Positions 35,579 to 45,196 are shown, counted from the stretch's first letter. The stretch: 64,000 bases of DNA from Nitrospira sp. KM1 (GCF_011405515.1 NZ_AP022671.1:2046001-2110000), one strand, 5' to 3'. Notes: generated from the letters alone by a model not told the origin. Translations and numbers: made by a program.

Positions 35579-36271
35579 CTACAGACTAATAGTCCTGGGT
35601 GGTTTGAAGTTTTCCTGTAGTGAATATCGCACACAATGAGCTGCAGCCTGTGCACGCCGCGAGACTTGTAACTTCTGGAAAATATAACGAACGTAGTTTC
35701 GAACCGTCTTGTCGCTCAGCGCCATGGTGGCGGCGATTTCCTTGTTTGTTTTCCCCTCGGCCACCAATGCGAGTACTCGCTGCTGTTGAGAAGACAGAGG
35801 AGGGCGAGGATTGGCGGGACGATACTCCGACAAAGACTTCATCCGCGCGAGTACCGGCTGGGTAATAGCGGTATCGAGGATGGATTGTCCTCCGGCCACG
35901 GAATGAATTGCTTGAATTAGACCCTGTGTATTGATGCCTTTCAGGACATAGCCGTTGGCGTCCACGGCGATTGCCGAAAGAATCGCTTCCTCGTGCGCTT
36001 CCGAGGTCAGGAAGAGCACCCGGGTATCCGGACATTGTTGACGAATCGTGCGACAAGTCTCGGATCCACTCCCGTCTGGAAACCGCAGATCCATGACCAC
36101 GACATCGGGTTTGAGCCGACCGACCTCCTGGAGAGTCTGCGCCACCGTTGCCGCCTCTCCAGCCACCGTCAGAGTCCGGTCTTCCCCTAAAATTGCTCGG
36201 AGACCGACACGAAAGATTTCCTGTGCGTCGGCAATCAGAACTTGGATCGACTTCGTTTTCGCAGTGAGCAT
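35579..36271 (-). CDS. NarL-type response regulator with altered acidic pocket
   Basis: LuxR/NarL regulators bind DNA when the receiver is phosphorylated. The product is 230 residues from ATG 36271 (GGAGG upstream); the longer ORF to 36466 has no support. The receiver has acceptor Asp in VMDLRFPDG, Thr in FLTSE and Lys in VLKG, but the acidic pair is D-A (LIADAQEIF) in place of D-D. The C-terminal helix-turn-helix reads ALVAEGKTNKEIAATMALSD then KTVRNYVRYIFQKL. It has the same length as, and a close resemblance to, the next regulator. Confidence 0.88.
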   Translation of the reverse strand: MLTAKTKSIQVLIADAQEIFRVGLRAILGEDRTLTVAGEAATVAQTLQEVGRLKPDVVVMDLRFPDGSGSETCRTIRQQCPDTRVLFLTSEAHEEAILSAIAVDANGYVLKGINTQGLIQAIHSVAGGQSILDTAITQPVLARMKSLSEYRPANPRPPLSSQQQRVLALVAEGKTNKEIAATMALSDKTVRNYVRYIFQKLQVSRRAQAAAHCVRYSLQENFKPPRTISL

Positions 36272-36481
36272 ATCGAGCTCGAACCTCCCAGTACGGTTAA
36301 TGCAGGTTTGTCCAAACGCTGTCATTATGCAGGAGTATGGTGTCAAATGCTGTATGGCCGCCGGAGGTTTTACGGCCTTACCTGGCCAGGCATCCGGCCC
36401 TAACTGTTCGCATCTACCATGTTGAGAGCATACCGAATGATCGGCGACCTGGTGGCAGGGGAACACTGCGACAAGCTGATG

Positions 36482-37174
36482 CTATCGTGAGGTTGATGAC
36501 GCCACGGAGCGATCTCCAGCGGCCTGTTCGACAAGACGCATGAAATGCGCTGCGGCTTGAGACCGTCTGGTCACGTGGAGTTTTTGAAAAATCGTGCGGA
36601 TGTAGTTCTTCACGGTTTTATCGCTGAGATGAAGTGCATCGGCGATCTCCTTGTTGGTCTTACCTTTGGCAACCAGCGCCAGAACGCGATGCTGTTGGCT
36701 CGACAACGCAGCCGTTGAACTTGCCGGATCATTGGCCGGCACCGTGCGGCCCCCGCTCACGATCAACTTGGTGACCGAAGAATCGAGGATCGAATGACCG
36801 CTGGCTACGGATCGAATCGCCTGCAGAAGACTCGCCGTATTCACGTGTTTCAGGAGATACCCGTCTGCCCCCCCGAACACCGCTGCCAGCACGATGCTCT
36901 CATCCGAAAAAGAGGTGAGAAATAACACGCGAACGTCGGGAGATTGTTCACGAATTGCCCTGCATGCATCCACACCGCTTCCGTCTGGAAGTCTGGCATC
37001 CATGAGCACGACATCGGGCTGACATCGGGAGGCTTGGAGGACGGCCTCGGCGGCTGTCGCGGCCTCACCGACTACGAGGATCCCCTGCGACTGTCGCAGT
37101 ACCGTGCGCAGTCCTGCTCGCACAACCTCATGATCGTCGACTAGTAACACTCTGATGGATTTGGCCTTACGCAT
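36482..37174 (-). CDS. NarL-type response regulator
   Basis: The 230-residue product has a canonical receiver (LLVDDHEVVRAGL, acceptor Asp in LMDARLPDGSG, Thr in FLTSF, Lys in LLKHV) and a LuxR helix-turn-helix (ALVAKGKTNKEIADALHLSD, KTVKNYIRTIFQKL). It overlaps the end of the multi-PAS kinase gene by eight bases and is therefore its most likely partner. It is a tandem paralogue of the regulator at 35579-36271. Confidence 0.92.
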   Translation of the reverse strand: MRKAKSIRVLLVDDHEVVRAGLRTVLRQSQGILVVGEAATAAEAVLQASRCQPDVVLMDARLPDGSGVDACRAIREQSPDVRVLFLTSFSDESIVLAAVFGGADGYLLKHVNTASLLQAIRSVASGHSILDSSVTKLIVSGGRTVPANDPASSTAALSSQQHRVLALVAKGKTNKEIADALHLSDKTVKNYIRTIFQKLHVTRRSQAAAHFMRLVEQAAGDRSVASSTSR

Positions 37175-40100
37175 GAATGACCTCCCTGGGAAGATCGAGT
37201 ACGATACGGGTCCCGTGCTTGGGGCGGGAACGGACCGTGAAGACTCCCCCGACTTTGTTCGCGCGCGCGGCCATATTGCCCAGGCCTCGACCGGTTCCCA
37301 CTACTTCGGACGGTACAAAACCCACTCCGTTGTCTCGAATGCTCAGGCGAAGACCCTGCCTCACGGCGCGGAGTGAGACCGAAGCATCTTTGGCTTTCGC
37401 ATGCCGCAGACTGTTACTCATGGCCTCTTTGACAATGCTAAACAGGTGAAGCCCCTGCTCGGCCGTCAGGGCTTCTGTGGCGGCCGGATCGATGGCCACA
37501 CGACAACGCGTGTCGTGCGGCTGGGCCAACTCGTGCACCATCGTGCGAACAGCCGCGGGAAAGTCCCTCCCGTGCTGTAATTCGGTCTCAAGGCCGGAGA
37601 TGAACCCGCGTATATCCCGCATGACCGCGTTCAGTTGAGCCACGGCAAGATCCAAAGCCCTGGTGACACGCTTCATGTGAGGACGGCGAAGATAGGGGCG
37701 GCAGGTTTCTATTCCCAAGCCGACCGCGTACAGCGATTGGAGGATCCCGTCGTGCAGGTCCTGACTGATCCGCTCCCGCTCGTCGAGCGCCGACCGGAGA
37801 TCACGTTCCCGTTGTCGGAGCGCTTCCTCTGCCCGCTTGAGTTCCGTAATATCGCTGCATACCGTCACCATGCAACGGCGGCCATGCAGCTCGATCAGTT
37901 CGGCAGACATCAAGCAATGCCGCATCTCCTTACGACGAGTGTGGACAATGACCTCCATGTTCCGCACGACCCCTGCTTCACAGAGGTTCGCGACAAATCG
38001 GTCCCGATGACTGGCAGTCGGCCAGAGATCCCGGTCGGTATTGATCGTCTCGCCGATCCCCCTCCCTGGGGCACTGAACAGCTGGAATGCCGCTCCATTG
38101 GCGTCGATAATTTTTCCTGATTGCAACTCCGAAATGACGACGGCATGGGGACTTGAGCGAAACGCTTTCGCAAACCGCTCTTCGCTTTCGCGCAGCGCCT
38201 CCTCGGCCCGCTTGCGTTCAGTGATGTCCTCTGAAATAAGAAGCAGATGACTCGGCTCGAATCCATTGCGGATGGGAACGGATTTTGATGAGAAGACTCG
38301 CGCGCCGAAATGTTTCGTATCGAGAACATGCTCCCGTATGTCGTGTACGGAATTGCTTTCGAGCGTATGATGGTCCTGCTCGAGAAGCATGTCCGCCTGA
38401 TGTTCGGGAAAACAATCGTAGAGGCTTTTCCCGAGGAGCTGTTCCTGCTCGATTCCCAGATACATTTTCGCCGCCCGATTCACCAGTGTAAGCTCCAATG
38501 TCTTGGCATCCTTGACGACAATCATATGGGGAATGTTTTCCACGATGGATTCGAGGAACATGCGAGTCCGGTGCACATCTTCCTCGGCTTGAATCCGATC
38601 GGTGATATCTTCATTCAAGATGAGGGCACCAAGCACGGTCCCATCGTCCTGTCTGACCGGTACGGCTGAATTTCTCAGCGTCTTACGTTCCCCTGACTCC
38701 GTCTCGATCATGATCGTTTCATTCAGCACTGTCCGGTCCCTTGAAATGATGGTGCCGATCGCCCATCGATGCGGCGACTCGGCCTCGTCGATGCCTTCCC
38801 ACCAGAGCTTGCCGGAGACGTGATCAGGCAATCCCACGGTCTTTGCGCGTGACCAGAGTTGTTGCCCGGCTGGATTGCCATACAACACATGACCCCGTGA
38901 GTCGGTAAACCAGACCCCGATGGGCAGTGTGTCGAGAACGGTCCGCAGCTGCTGCTCGCTTCGTTCCAAAGCATCCTGCGCCTGTTTACGTTCGGTGGTG
39001 TCAACCGTCGCGCCAATCAGGTGCGTGAGCCTTCCCTCGACGTCGCGCACGGCGTGCCCGCGCACCTCGGTCCAGATGGTGACCCCATCTTTACGAATCA
39101 TTCGAAGTTCATAGTTGAAAGACTCTTTCAACGATCCCGACACCTCCGCCCAACTGGACAACGCCACAGTGCGGTCGTCGGGATGAACGAGGTTCAACCA
39201 TTCCGCGGGATCAGTCGACAAGTCGAGCGGACCATATCCAAACAGCGCTTTCAAGTTGGTATCGCCATAATACAAACCCTTGTCGACATCGAGTTCCCAG
39301 ACTCCAACCTTGCCAACCGCGGTGGCACGGGCATAGCGTTCCTCGTTGGCACGTAGCGCGCTTTCGATCCGCTTCTGTTCGGTCACGTCTCGACCGATAC
39401 CGGCGATTCCGACGGTATGGCCCCACGAATCTTTGAGCGCCGCCCCCGTCCAATGATAAGGGATCAGACGACCGTCTTTGGTCAGCAACCGTCCCTCGAG
39501 TTCAGCGGTTCCTTCGGTCAAGGCCTGTTGAATGGCTGCTGTGGTGCGGTCGTACTCCTCGAGGGGAACGAATGCCAGCGCCGGCTTGTGGCGCAACTCC
39601 TCGGCCGTGTACCCGGTGACCTGCTGTACCCGGCTGTTCCATTTGATGAGAAAGCCCTGATAGTCCAGGGTGAACATGAGGTCAGGGACCGTCTCCATGA
39701 TGTTTTCAAGATCAACCAGTACGTGCGATTGCTCTTCGTCAACTCGCCTATGTGCTGCCACTTCCTGTAACATCAGGATGATGCTGTCTTGCGATCCGTT
39801 GGCACTTGGAACGATCCGGGCTGCGACATCCAGCATTCGCCAAGCTCCGCTGTGATGCTGAAGACGAAATGCGCCACACCGCATGTCATCGTCTTCCCGC
39901 GAGACGCAGAGGTTGGACAGAGCAGCCCTGGCGCCCGCACGATCATCCGGATGAAACAGATTGAATACCTCTCGGCCGACGAGGATTTCTCGAGAGCAGC
40001 CCATCGCACGCTCGATCGAAGGGCTGAGATGCTGCACACAGCCGGTGAGATCCGTTACCGCCACGAGATCGGTGGAACATTCGAGCACCGCACGGTAGTG

Positions 40101-40733
40101 CGCCTCCCTTCTTTCCATCGCATGCTCTGCCTGCTGCCTCGCCAATTCCACGCCGGCGCAGGCTCCAACAAGCTGAAACAAGGCCTGCTGATCCCGGCTC
40201 ATGTTGCGCGGCGCATCATCCATTAAGGACAACATTCCGATCACCAGGCCGGTCGATCCAAACAGTGGGACGACGAAGCAGCTCTGAATGTCCGATGCAG
40301 GGAGCCACGTGTGGTCGGGAAATCGCTGCGAGACACCGGATGAGTAGCTGCAAAATCCCCTCTGAATGACGGCATCGTCATACGGCGTCCCAACAGTCGT
40401 CCCCTCATACGCTTTGCCAAATGTCCGGTCCGACCAGACTGCCAATGTCTTGAATCGAAATCCGGTGATGGATTCTGAAACCACCGCATGCTTCATCCGC
40501 ATCGCACTCGAAAGGCGACGTACGAGGGATGGGAAGAATTCTTGTCTTTTTAACGTATCTATACCGCCTGCAAATTCCCTGAGTGCACCGAGCGCTTCAG
40601 CGGATTCGACGGATGCCCGAGACCCATGACTCCATAAATCTTGTCTGGAACCCTTCGCGCGCAACCTCTCCAGCTGTTCCTGCAACCGCTCTATCTCGGA
40701 CAAGGCTTCAGGCAGGGTCGTTGGAATGCCCAT
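37167..40733 (-). CDS. Multi-PAS/GAF sensor histidine kinase of the NarX/DegS type
   Basis: The 1188-residue cytosolic sensor begins with a coiled coil (residues 5-30) and a GAF domain (about 55-210), then six PAS units separated by DVTEQKR/DITERKR-type C-terminal caps, and ends in a HisKA_3 domain (ERERISQDLHDGILQSLYAV, phosphoacceptor His in the DLHDG motif) and an ATPase domain (IVKEAMSNSLRHAKA, DNGVGF, GRGLGNM). No membrane helix is evident, so the signal is probably internal, such as redox or a bound cofactor. The gene overlaps the NarL-type regulator by eight bases. Confidence 0.9.
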   Translation of the reverse strand: MGIPTTLPEALSEIERLQEQLERLRAKGSRQDLWSHGSRASVESAEALGALREFAGGIDTLKRQEFFPSLVRRLSSAMRMKHAVVSESITGFRFKTLAVWSDRTFGKAYEGTTVGTPYDDAVIQRGFCSYSSGVSQRFPDHTWLPASDIQSCFVVPLFGSTGLVIGMLSLMDDAPRNMSRDQQALFQLVGACAGVELARQQAEHAMERREAHYRAVLECSTDLVAVTDLTGCVQHLSPSIERAMGCSREILVGREVFNLFHPDDRAGARAALSNLCVSREDDDMRCGAFRLQHHSGAWRMLDVAARIVPSANGSQDSIILMLQEVAAHRRVDEEQSHVLVDLENIMETVPDLMFTLDYQGFLIKWNSRVQQVTGYTAEELRHKPALAFVPLEEYDRTTAAIQQALTEGTAELEGRLLTKDGRLIPYHWTGAALKDSWGHTVGIAGIGRDVTEQKRIESALRANEERYARATAVGKVGVWELDVDKGLYYGDTNLKALFGYGPLDLSTDPAEWLNLVHPDDRTVALSSWAEVSGSLKESFNYELRMIRKDGVTIWTEVRGHAVRDVEGRLTHLIGATVDTTERKQAQDALERSEQQLRTVLDTLPIGVWFTDSRGHVLYGNPAGQQLWSRAKTVGLPDHVSGKLWWEGIDEAESPHRWAIGTIISRDRTVLNETIMIETESGERKTLRNSAVPVRQDDGTVLGALILNEDITDRIQAEEDVHRTRMFLESIVENIPHMIVVKDAKTLELTLVNRAAKMYLGIEQEQLLGKSLYDCFPEHQADMLLEQDHHTLESNSVHDIREHVLDTKHFGARVFSSKSVPIRNGFEPSHLLLISEDITERKRAEEALRESEERFAKAFRSSPHAVVISELQSGKIIDANGAAFQLFSAPGRGIGETINTDRDLWPTASHRDRFVANLCEAGVVRNMEVIVHTRRKEMRHCLMSAELIELHGRRCMVTVCSDITELKRAEEALRQRERDLRSALDERERISQDLHDGILQSLYAVGLGIETCRPYLRRPHMKRVTRALDLAVAQLNAVMRDIRGFISGLETELQHGRDFPAAVRTMVHELAQPHDTRCRVAIDPAATEALTAEQGLHLFSIVKEAMSNSLRHAKAKDASVSLRAVRQGLRLSIRDNGVGFVPSEVVGTGRGLGNMAARANKVGGVFTVRSRPKHGTRIVLDLPREVIHA

Positions 40734-41285
40734 GAGAACTCCTTGATAGATGAAATAGTAGCGCGCCGACCATCGTCACAGATGTATACGTTGATGAACA
40801 GGTTTCCGTTGCCGAGGGTATCTGAGGCACAACAAGGGACGCTCAGCGCGTACTCATGACCGGACGAACCGTGATGCAATGGCGGGACTGGTAGGAATTC
40901 ACGAACGGCATCCGAATGACCGAATAGACCAATGGTCATAGCACCCAATCGCACGCATCAGATTCTGAGTCATGCATGTGTAGATCGTATGGCCTGGCTT
41001 TTCGTGCCTTCATACGCTCACCGCGCTGGACAGCTCATAGAAAACGACCACATTCGTTTTCAGGTGAATCATAACCAAGCGAGCTCCTATGCGGATAGAG
41101 TCTTCCTTCACCCATGTCAATGACTATGAATGACTCTATATATAATAGGGGCTATTCCACGCGATCGGCCGGCAATGTATTTATGGAAGCCCTGCGCTTT
41201 CGTCAAGTACCGGTCATGGGATTCCGGCCCACGTCTGTCCGGCTAAGGTTTCTCCACGTTTTGCCGACAAGGAGTGGTGTCGGGT
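40734..41285. other. Divergent intergenic region with repeat next to a TATAAT box
   Basis: These 552 bases lie between the divergent multi-PAS kinase and HDOD genes, and no convincing gene is visible. At 41119-41135 there are two AATGACT repeats, ten bases apart, directly followed by TATAAT at 41141-41146 on the plus strand. This could be a promoter with an activator site for the HDOD-sthA unit, with a leader of about 130 bases. No good -35 element is present, as expected for an activated promoter. Confidence 0.4.
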
Positions 41286-42197
41286 GTGAACGAACACCAA
41301 CCCGCAAGGAACACTCGCAGAACCACAATGAGCACCGAAACAAGCAGGTCGCAGGGCAGCACGGTCGTCGAGCAGGTAGAAGCGGCCCTTGCCGAACGAA
41401 TTGAGAAAGGTAAAATTGAGCTGCCGCTGCTCCCACAAGTGGCGGGACAGGTCATGGCCTTGGCCAACGATCCATCAGCTGATGCAGCCAAGCTATCGGC
41501 TCTCATTCATCAGGACCAGTCACTGGCTGCCCACGTACTGAGAATCGCGAATTCACCGGCCTACATGCCTCGGTCTCCGATCGTGTCCCTGCAACATGCC
41601 GTGGCCATGCTCGGAGTGAATCTGCTGTCCGAAATCGCCTTGAGTGTCTCCCTGAAGAGCAGCGCTCTGCAAGTCACGGGTTATGACCCGGATGTGAAAC
41701 AGTTATGGCGGCACTCTTTTGCGAGCGGGGTCTATGCCAAAGAGATCGCCAGGCTTCGCCGCTTTAACGTCGAGAGCGCGTATTTATGCGGCCTCCTCCA
41801 CGCCATCGGGAAACCGGTTGTCTTGAAGACCGTGGTGACCATCGCCGCTGAGCGCCGTCTCAACATCGAGCACGATGCGGTGCTTTCCTTCCTCGATGGA
41901 TACCATGCCCGGGTCGGGACGTTGATCGCCAAAGAATGGGCGCTCCCCAAGCAAGTCGGCGAAGCTATCGGTTACTACACCATGTATGAACAGGCTCCGA
42001 CCTACAAGCAGGAAGTCATGATGACGTGTCTGGCCGATCGACTCGCAACTTATCTGGTCGTCGCCGATGCATTTGACGAGACGACCGTCCGTGACCACAC
42101 GGTCTATGCTGATTTGAACCTGTATCCCAATGATGTGGATGCACTCCTGAGGATCAAGGACAAGATGTTGAGCCTCGTCGACGCAATGGCTTTATGA
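41286..42197 (+). CDS. HDOD-domain protein
   Basis: HDOD proteins are signalling or regulatory proteins related to HD-hydrolases but lacking the catalytic metal ligands. The product (about 303 residues from GTG 41286, with AAGGAG 11 bases before it) has ELPLLPQVAGQVMALANDPS, DQSLAAHVLRIANSPAYMPR and LCGLLHAIGKPVV, the family pattern. An ATG at 41328 is an alternative start. Its stop overlaps the start of the transhydrogenase gene by four bases. Confidence 0.85.
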   Translation: MNEHQPARNTRRTTMSTETSRSQGSTVVEQVEAALAERIEKGKIELPLLPQVAGQVMALANDPSADAAKLSALIHQDQSLAAHVLRIANSPAYMPRSPIVSLQHAVAMLGVNLLSEIALSVSLKSSALQVTGYDPDVKQLWRHSFASGVYAKEIARLRRFNVESAYLCGLLHAIGKPVVLKTVVTIAAERRLNIEHDAVLSFLDGYHARVGTLIAKEWALPKQVGEAIGYYTMYEQAPTYKQEVMMTCLADRLATYLVVADAFDETTVRDHTVYADLNLYPNDVDALLRIKDKMLSLVDAMAL

Positions 42198-43624
42198 GCG
42201 TCCAACATTTCGACATGGCCGTCATCGGGAGTGGGCCGGCCGGCCAAAAGGCTGCCGTCCAAGGAGCCAAGGCCGGGAAACGCGTCCTGGTCATCGAGCG
42301 GGAGCAGGGCGTCGGAGGCGGCTGTGTGTACCGGGGCACCATCCCGAGCAAGACCCTTCGGGAAAGTGCCTTGCAGATGAACCGAGCCAGACGACTGTCT
42401 TCGATGCTCGAAATGAAGATGCACTCAGACCTTCCTCTCGCTGCACTGATGAGCCGGGTGGACGACGTCGTGGCTGCGCACGGCGTCTATATGCGTGACC
42501 AACTTTCTCGCAATGGCATTTCCTGCTTTCATGGCCGGGCCCGCTTCCAGTCGGATCGGCAAATCGAGTTGCAATCCGTGGACGGAGAACGGCAGACGAT
42601 AGAAGCGGACATTATCATTCTCGCCACAGGGTCTCGGCCACGCACCCCATCCGATATTCCCATTGACCACGAGCATATCCTGGACAGCGACTCGATTCTG
42701 TCGATGATCTACCTGCCCCGTACCATGACGGTGCTCGGCGGGGGCATCATCGCATCAGAATACGGATCAATCTTTTCTCAATTAGGCGTCAAGGTCACGA
42801 TCATCGATCGGGCCGATCGTCCGCTTCAATTTCTCGACGAGGAATTGGCCCACACATTCGTCCAGAGCTTCGAGGAACAGGGCGGACGGTATCTGGGTGG
42901 TCAGCGGGTGTCGAACGTCCGCTGGGACGGCATCTCCCAAGTCTTGACGACTCTTCAAAACGGTGAAATCATCGGCGGCGAGAAGATGCTGGTCGCCCTG
43001 GGTCGCCAAGCCAATATTGAAGATTTGGGACTGGAGGGCGCCGGCCTGTCTGTGACTGAGAAAGGAACAATTCCTGTCAACGACCATTGCCAAACCATCG
43101 TCCCTCATATTTATGGTGTCGGCGATGTCATCGGCCCTCCAGGATTGGCCTCTACGGCGATGGAACAGGGGCGTCGCGCCGCATGCCATGCGCTGGGGCT
43201 GCCGGAGAGCGACTCGGCGCAAATTATTCCGATGGGGATCTATACGATCCCGGAGATGTCCAGTATCGGATTGGATGAGTCGGGGGCCAGAAAACGCTAC
43301 CGCTCGATTCTGGTCGGCCGGTCAAAATACCATGAGATTGCGCGCGGTCAGATATCCGGTACCAGCGATGGCCTTCTCAAGATGATTGCGGATCCCACCG
43401 GAGAATACTTGTTGGGCGTGCAAATCATAGGAGAAGGAGCGACAGAATTAATCCACGTGGGTCAAATGGCCCTCCGTAGCGGAGCGACCATCGACTCATT
43501 TATCGACAACATCTTCAACTTTCCTACTCTCGCGGAGGCATACCGCGTCGCCGCACTGGACATTCTCGGGCAGCGTCGCAAACAACCGGCATTCTCTGCT
43601 CAGAGCGTACCTACAGCAGCCTAA
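42194..43624 (+). CDS. sthA: Soluble pyridine nucleotide transhydrogenase (SthA-like)
   Basis: SthA transfers hydride between NADPH and NAD+ and so balances the two pools. The 476-residue flavoprotein has an FAD Rossmann motif (VIGSGPAGQKAAVQGAKAGK), a second dinucleotide motif (TVLGGGIIASEYGSIFSQLG) and a C-terminal dimerisation domain. The region GGGCVYRGTIPSKTLRE has only one of the two redox Cys residues of lipoamide dehydrogenase and glutathione reductase, which is the hallmark of SthA. It is coupled to the HDOD gene by an ATGA overlap. Confidence 0.88.
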   Translation: MSVQHFDMAVIGSGPAGQKAAVQGAKAGKRVLVIEREQGVGGGCVYRGTIPSKTLRESALQMNRARRLSSMLEMKMHSDLPLAALMSRVDDVVAAHGVYMRDQLSRNGISCFHGRARFQSDRQIELQSVDGERQTIEADIIILATGSRPRTPSDIPIDHEHILDSDSILSMIYLPRTMTVLGGGIIASEYGSIFSQLGVKVTIIDRADRPLQFLDEELAHTFVQSFEEQGGRYLGGQRVSNVRWDGISQVLTTLQNGEIIGGEKMLVALGRQANIEDLGLEGAGLSVTEKGTIPVNDHCQTIVPHIYGVGDVIGPPGLASTAMEQGRRAACHALGLPESDSAQIIPMGIYTIPEMSSIGLDESGARKRYRSILVGRSKYHEIARGQISGTSDGLLKMIADPTGEYLLGVQIIGEGATELIHVGQMALRSGATIDSFIDNIFNFPTLAEAYRVAALDILGQRRKQPAFSAQSVPTAA

Positions 43625-43724
43625 CAAATCGCGGAGAGTCTTCCCTAGTATCGAGTCCCATTAATAACTTGCATAATGCTTGCATCTCTGTTTGGGGGCA
43701 GCTTCTTATCCAGGAGGTGCCCTG

Positions 43725-43967
43725 ATGCCCACCGGACGGCCGAAACGAGTGGAGATTGCGTTGACGCCTGAGGCGCGCGAGCCACTAGAAGAACACGGTG
43801 ATCTTGCGCATAACTTCTGCGGCCGATCAATCAATGGTTGTCCGTTCATCAGAATGAATACGCCCCGTCTCTGCGGCAGAGACCAACGCACGAAAGAATC
43901 TCAAGATCTGGCAGGGATGAAACGAGATATTCGTGACGTGAAGGGTAAGGAAAGTTTTCGTCGGTAG
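43725..43967 (+). pseudogene. IS630-family transposase N-terminal remnant
   Basis: The 80-residue ORF begins MPTGRPKRVEIALTPEAREP, which matches the usual start of IS630-type transposases (MPTGRPK..L..EER..L). After about 30 residues the similarity is lost, and no DDE catalytic domain follows. A ribosome binding site (AGGAGGTG) is still present. I saw no terminal inverted repeats. This is a decayed fragment and not an active element. Confidence 0.55.
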
Positions 43968-43979
43968 GAAAATCAGATG

Positions 43980-44114
43980 TCAGTGAGCATGCCTCGGTCG
44001 CTCAATCCATCGACCGGGTCTCATGACCGTGCCCAATGCAAACATGCTGATGATGAGGACGAAAAACAGAAAAGCTACCATGAGAAAAAAGGCTCCGCGC
44101 ACCCCGGCAATCAT
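43980..44114 (-). CDS. Putative 44-residue single-pass membrane protein
   Basis: This short ORF is read on the minus strand from ATG 44114, seven bases after a strong ribosome binding site (GAGGAGGGT). It encodes a basic start, one membrane helix (about residues 8-30, FFLMVAFLFFVLIISMFALG) and a short Arg-rich tail ending RPRHAH. The TGA stop is at 43980-43982. A ten-base palindrome ATTCCGGAAT lies about 20 bases upstream. I recognise no family; the helix and the ribosome binding site are the evidence. Confidence 0.45.
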   Translation of the reverse strand: MIAGVRGAFFLMVAFLFFVLIISMFALGTVMRPGRWIERPRHAH

Positions 44115-44464
44115 GTTGTCACCCTCCTCATATATTCCGGAATCGGTGAACATGCGGATTCCTTTTAGAATACTCCCCTACACGACCTTAGTCTACCTTT
44201 CATCTCCTCTCGGCTCCCCACCCCATATCGTGCCTCTCTCGCATACCTAGCTTTTGAGAAGAAGATGACGAGATCAGCGTGCACGATGGCCGGTGTATGA
44301 GGCGTGTGGATCGTGAGAAGCAACCCGGGAGAGTCCAGGATCAATACCTATTGGCAGTTCTCTTCGAATGAGAGGGTGTCGCTCGAACATGCGACGCATG
44401 TGTCCGGCTGGGTGGATGCGTAGGCTTGAATTGGGAGATTCCTGAACGGGGCAGTTTGCTTCCT
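44115..44464. other. Intergenic region
   Basis: These 350 bases hold no convincing gene. A perfect palindrome ATTCCGGAAT (44134-44143) lies just upstream of the putative membrane ORF on the minus strand. The region next to 44464 is the 3' side of the secreted hypothetical gene. A 75-codon plus-strand ORF at 44023-44250 overlaps here but has no ribosome binding site and no protein-like composition. Confidence 0.4.
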
Positions 44465-45121
44465 CTACTTTACTTTCGAGAAATCCGCATTGATCCGTAT
44501 TTCTTTTCCGTCTTGAAGGTTAATGACGAACACCGAGGCCGCGTTCGGATCAAAACTCTCATACGCGAACAAAGCGGTAAAACGAGACCGATAGGCCGGC
44601 CCTGTGCCCTCATTTTTACGCCCTCGTTCGGCTTTCCCGACAGGAGGGATGGCTTTGATCCGTTTGGAGCCTTGCTGAAGCTCGATCGAAGCGTCTTCGG
44701 CGAAATATTCATCGTCTCCACACAACTGCACTTCCACTTCCATATTCGGCATGTCCACGACTTTCTTAATGAACTCGTCGGGCATGCGAATGTCGCTCTT
44801 GCGTTTTTTGGATTCCGACGCCTCTTGCCGACCGAATGCCTCCAACCGATATCGCTTCGTTCTGAGGACAGCACTGGCTCCGCAGGCATCCTTTTCCGGA
44901 TCTGCCCCCACCCTGGTTCCCAGCGAGGCCTGCTGGAGAACTTTTTTGACCTCGTCGGGCGTGTTGGCTTTCTCCATGGGTGCGCGCCCGGCTTCCAGGG
45001 CCTTCTGTGCGTCTTCCATGGAAATTTTGACATCGATGGCCCACACTGTGTCATACGTTGCGGTCAAGACCACCATTAGGACGGCCCGACGCCATATGCC
45101 ATTGCCAGCACCAACGATCAT
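44465..45121 (-). CDS. Hypothetical exported protein (218 aa)
   Basis: I do not recognise a family. The 218-residue product has a probable signal peptide (about residues 10-28, RRAVLMVVLTATYDTVWA), then a charged helical segment and a beta-rich C-terminal half with VEVQLCGDDEYFAEDASIEL and SVFVINLQDGKEIRINADFS. Two Cys (near residues 80 and 133) could form a disulfide. It stands alone, 75 bases downstream of maf on the same strand. Confidence 0.6.
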   Translation of the reverse strand: MIVGAGNGIWRRAVLMVVLTATYDTVWAIDVKISMEDAQKALEAGRAPMEKANTPDEVKKVLQQASLGTRVGADPEKDACGASAVLRTKRYRLEAFGRQEASESKKRKSDIRMPDEFIKKVVDMPNMEVEVQLCGDDEYFAEDASIELQQGSKRIKAIPPVGKAERGRKNEGTGPAYRSRFTALFAYESFDPNAASVFVINLQDGKEIRINADFSKVK

Positions 45122-45196
45122 GATCCCCTCCAGAAAATATTCGAATGATGCCGGGCATTGTACGAAATGCCCTAGCCCTTTGCAACGAACCGTCGG

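Noticed and set aside
44023-44250. A 75-codon plus-strand ORF overlapping the small membrane ORF
   Set aside because: No ribosome binding site; the opposite strand has a better gene with a strong ribosome binding site and a clear membrane helix.
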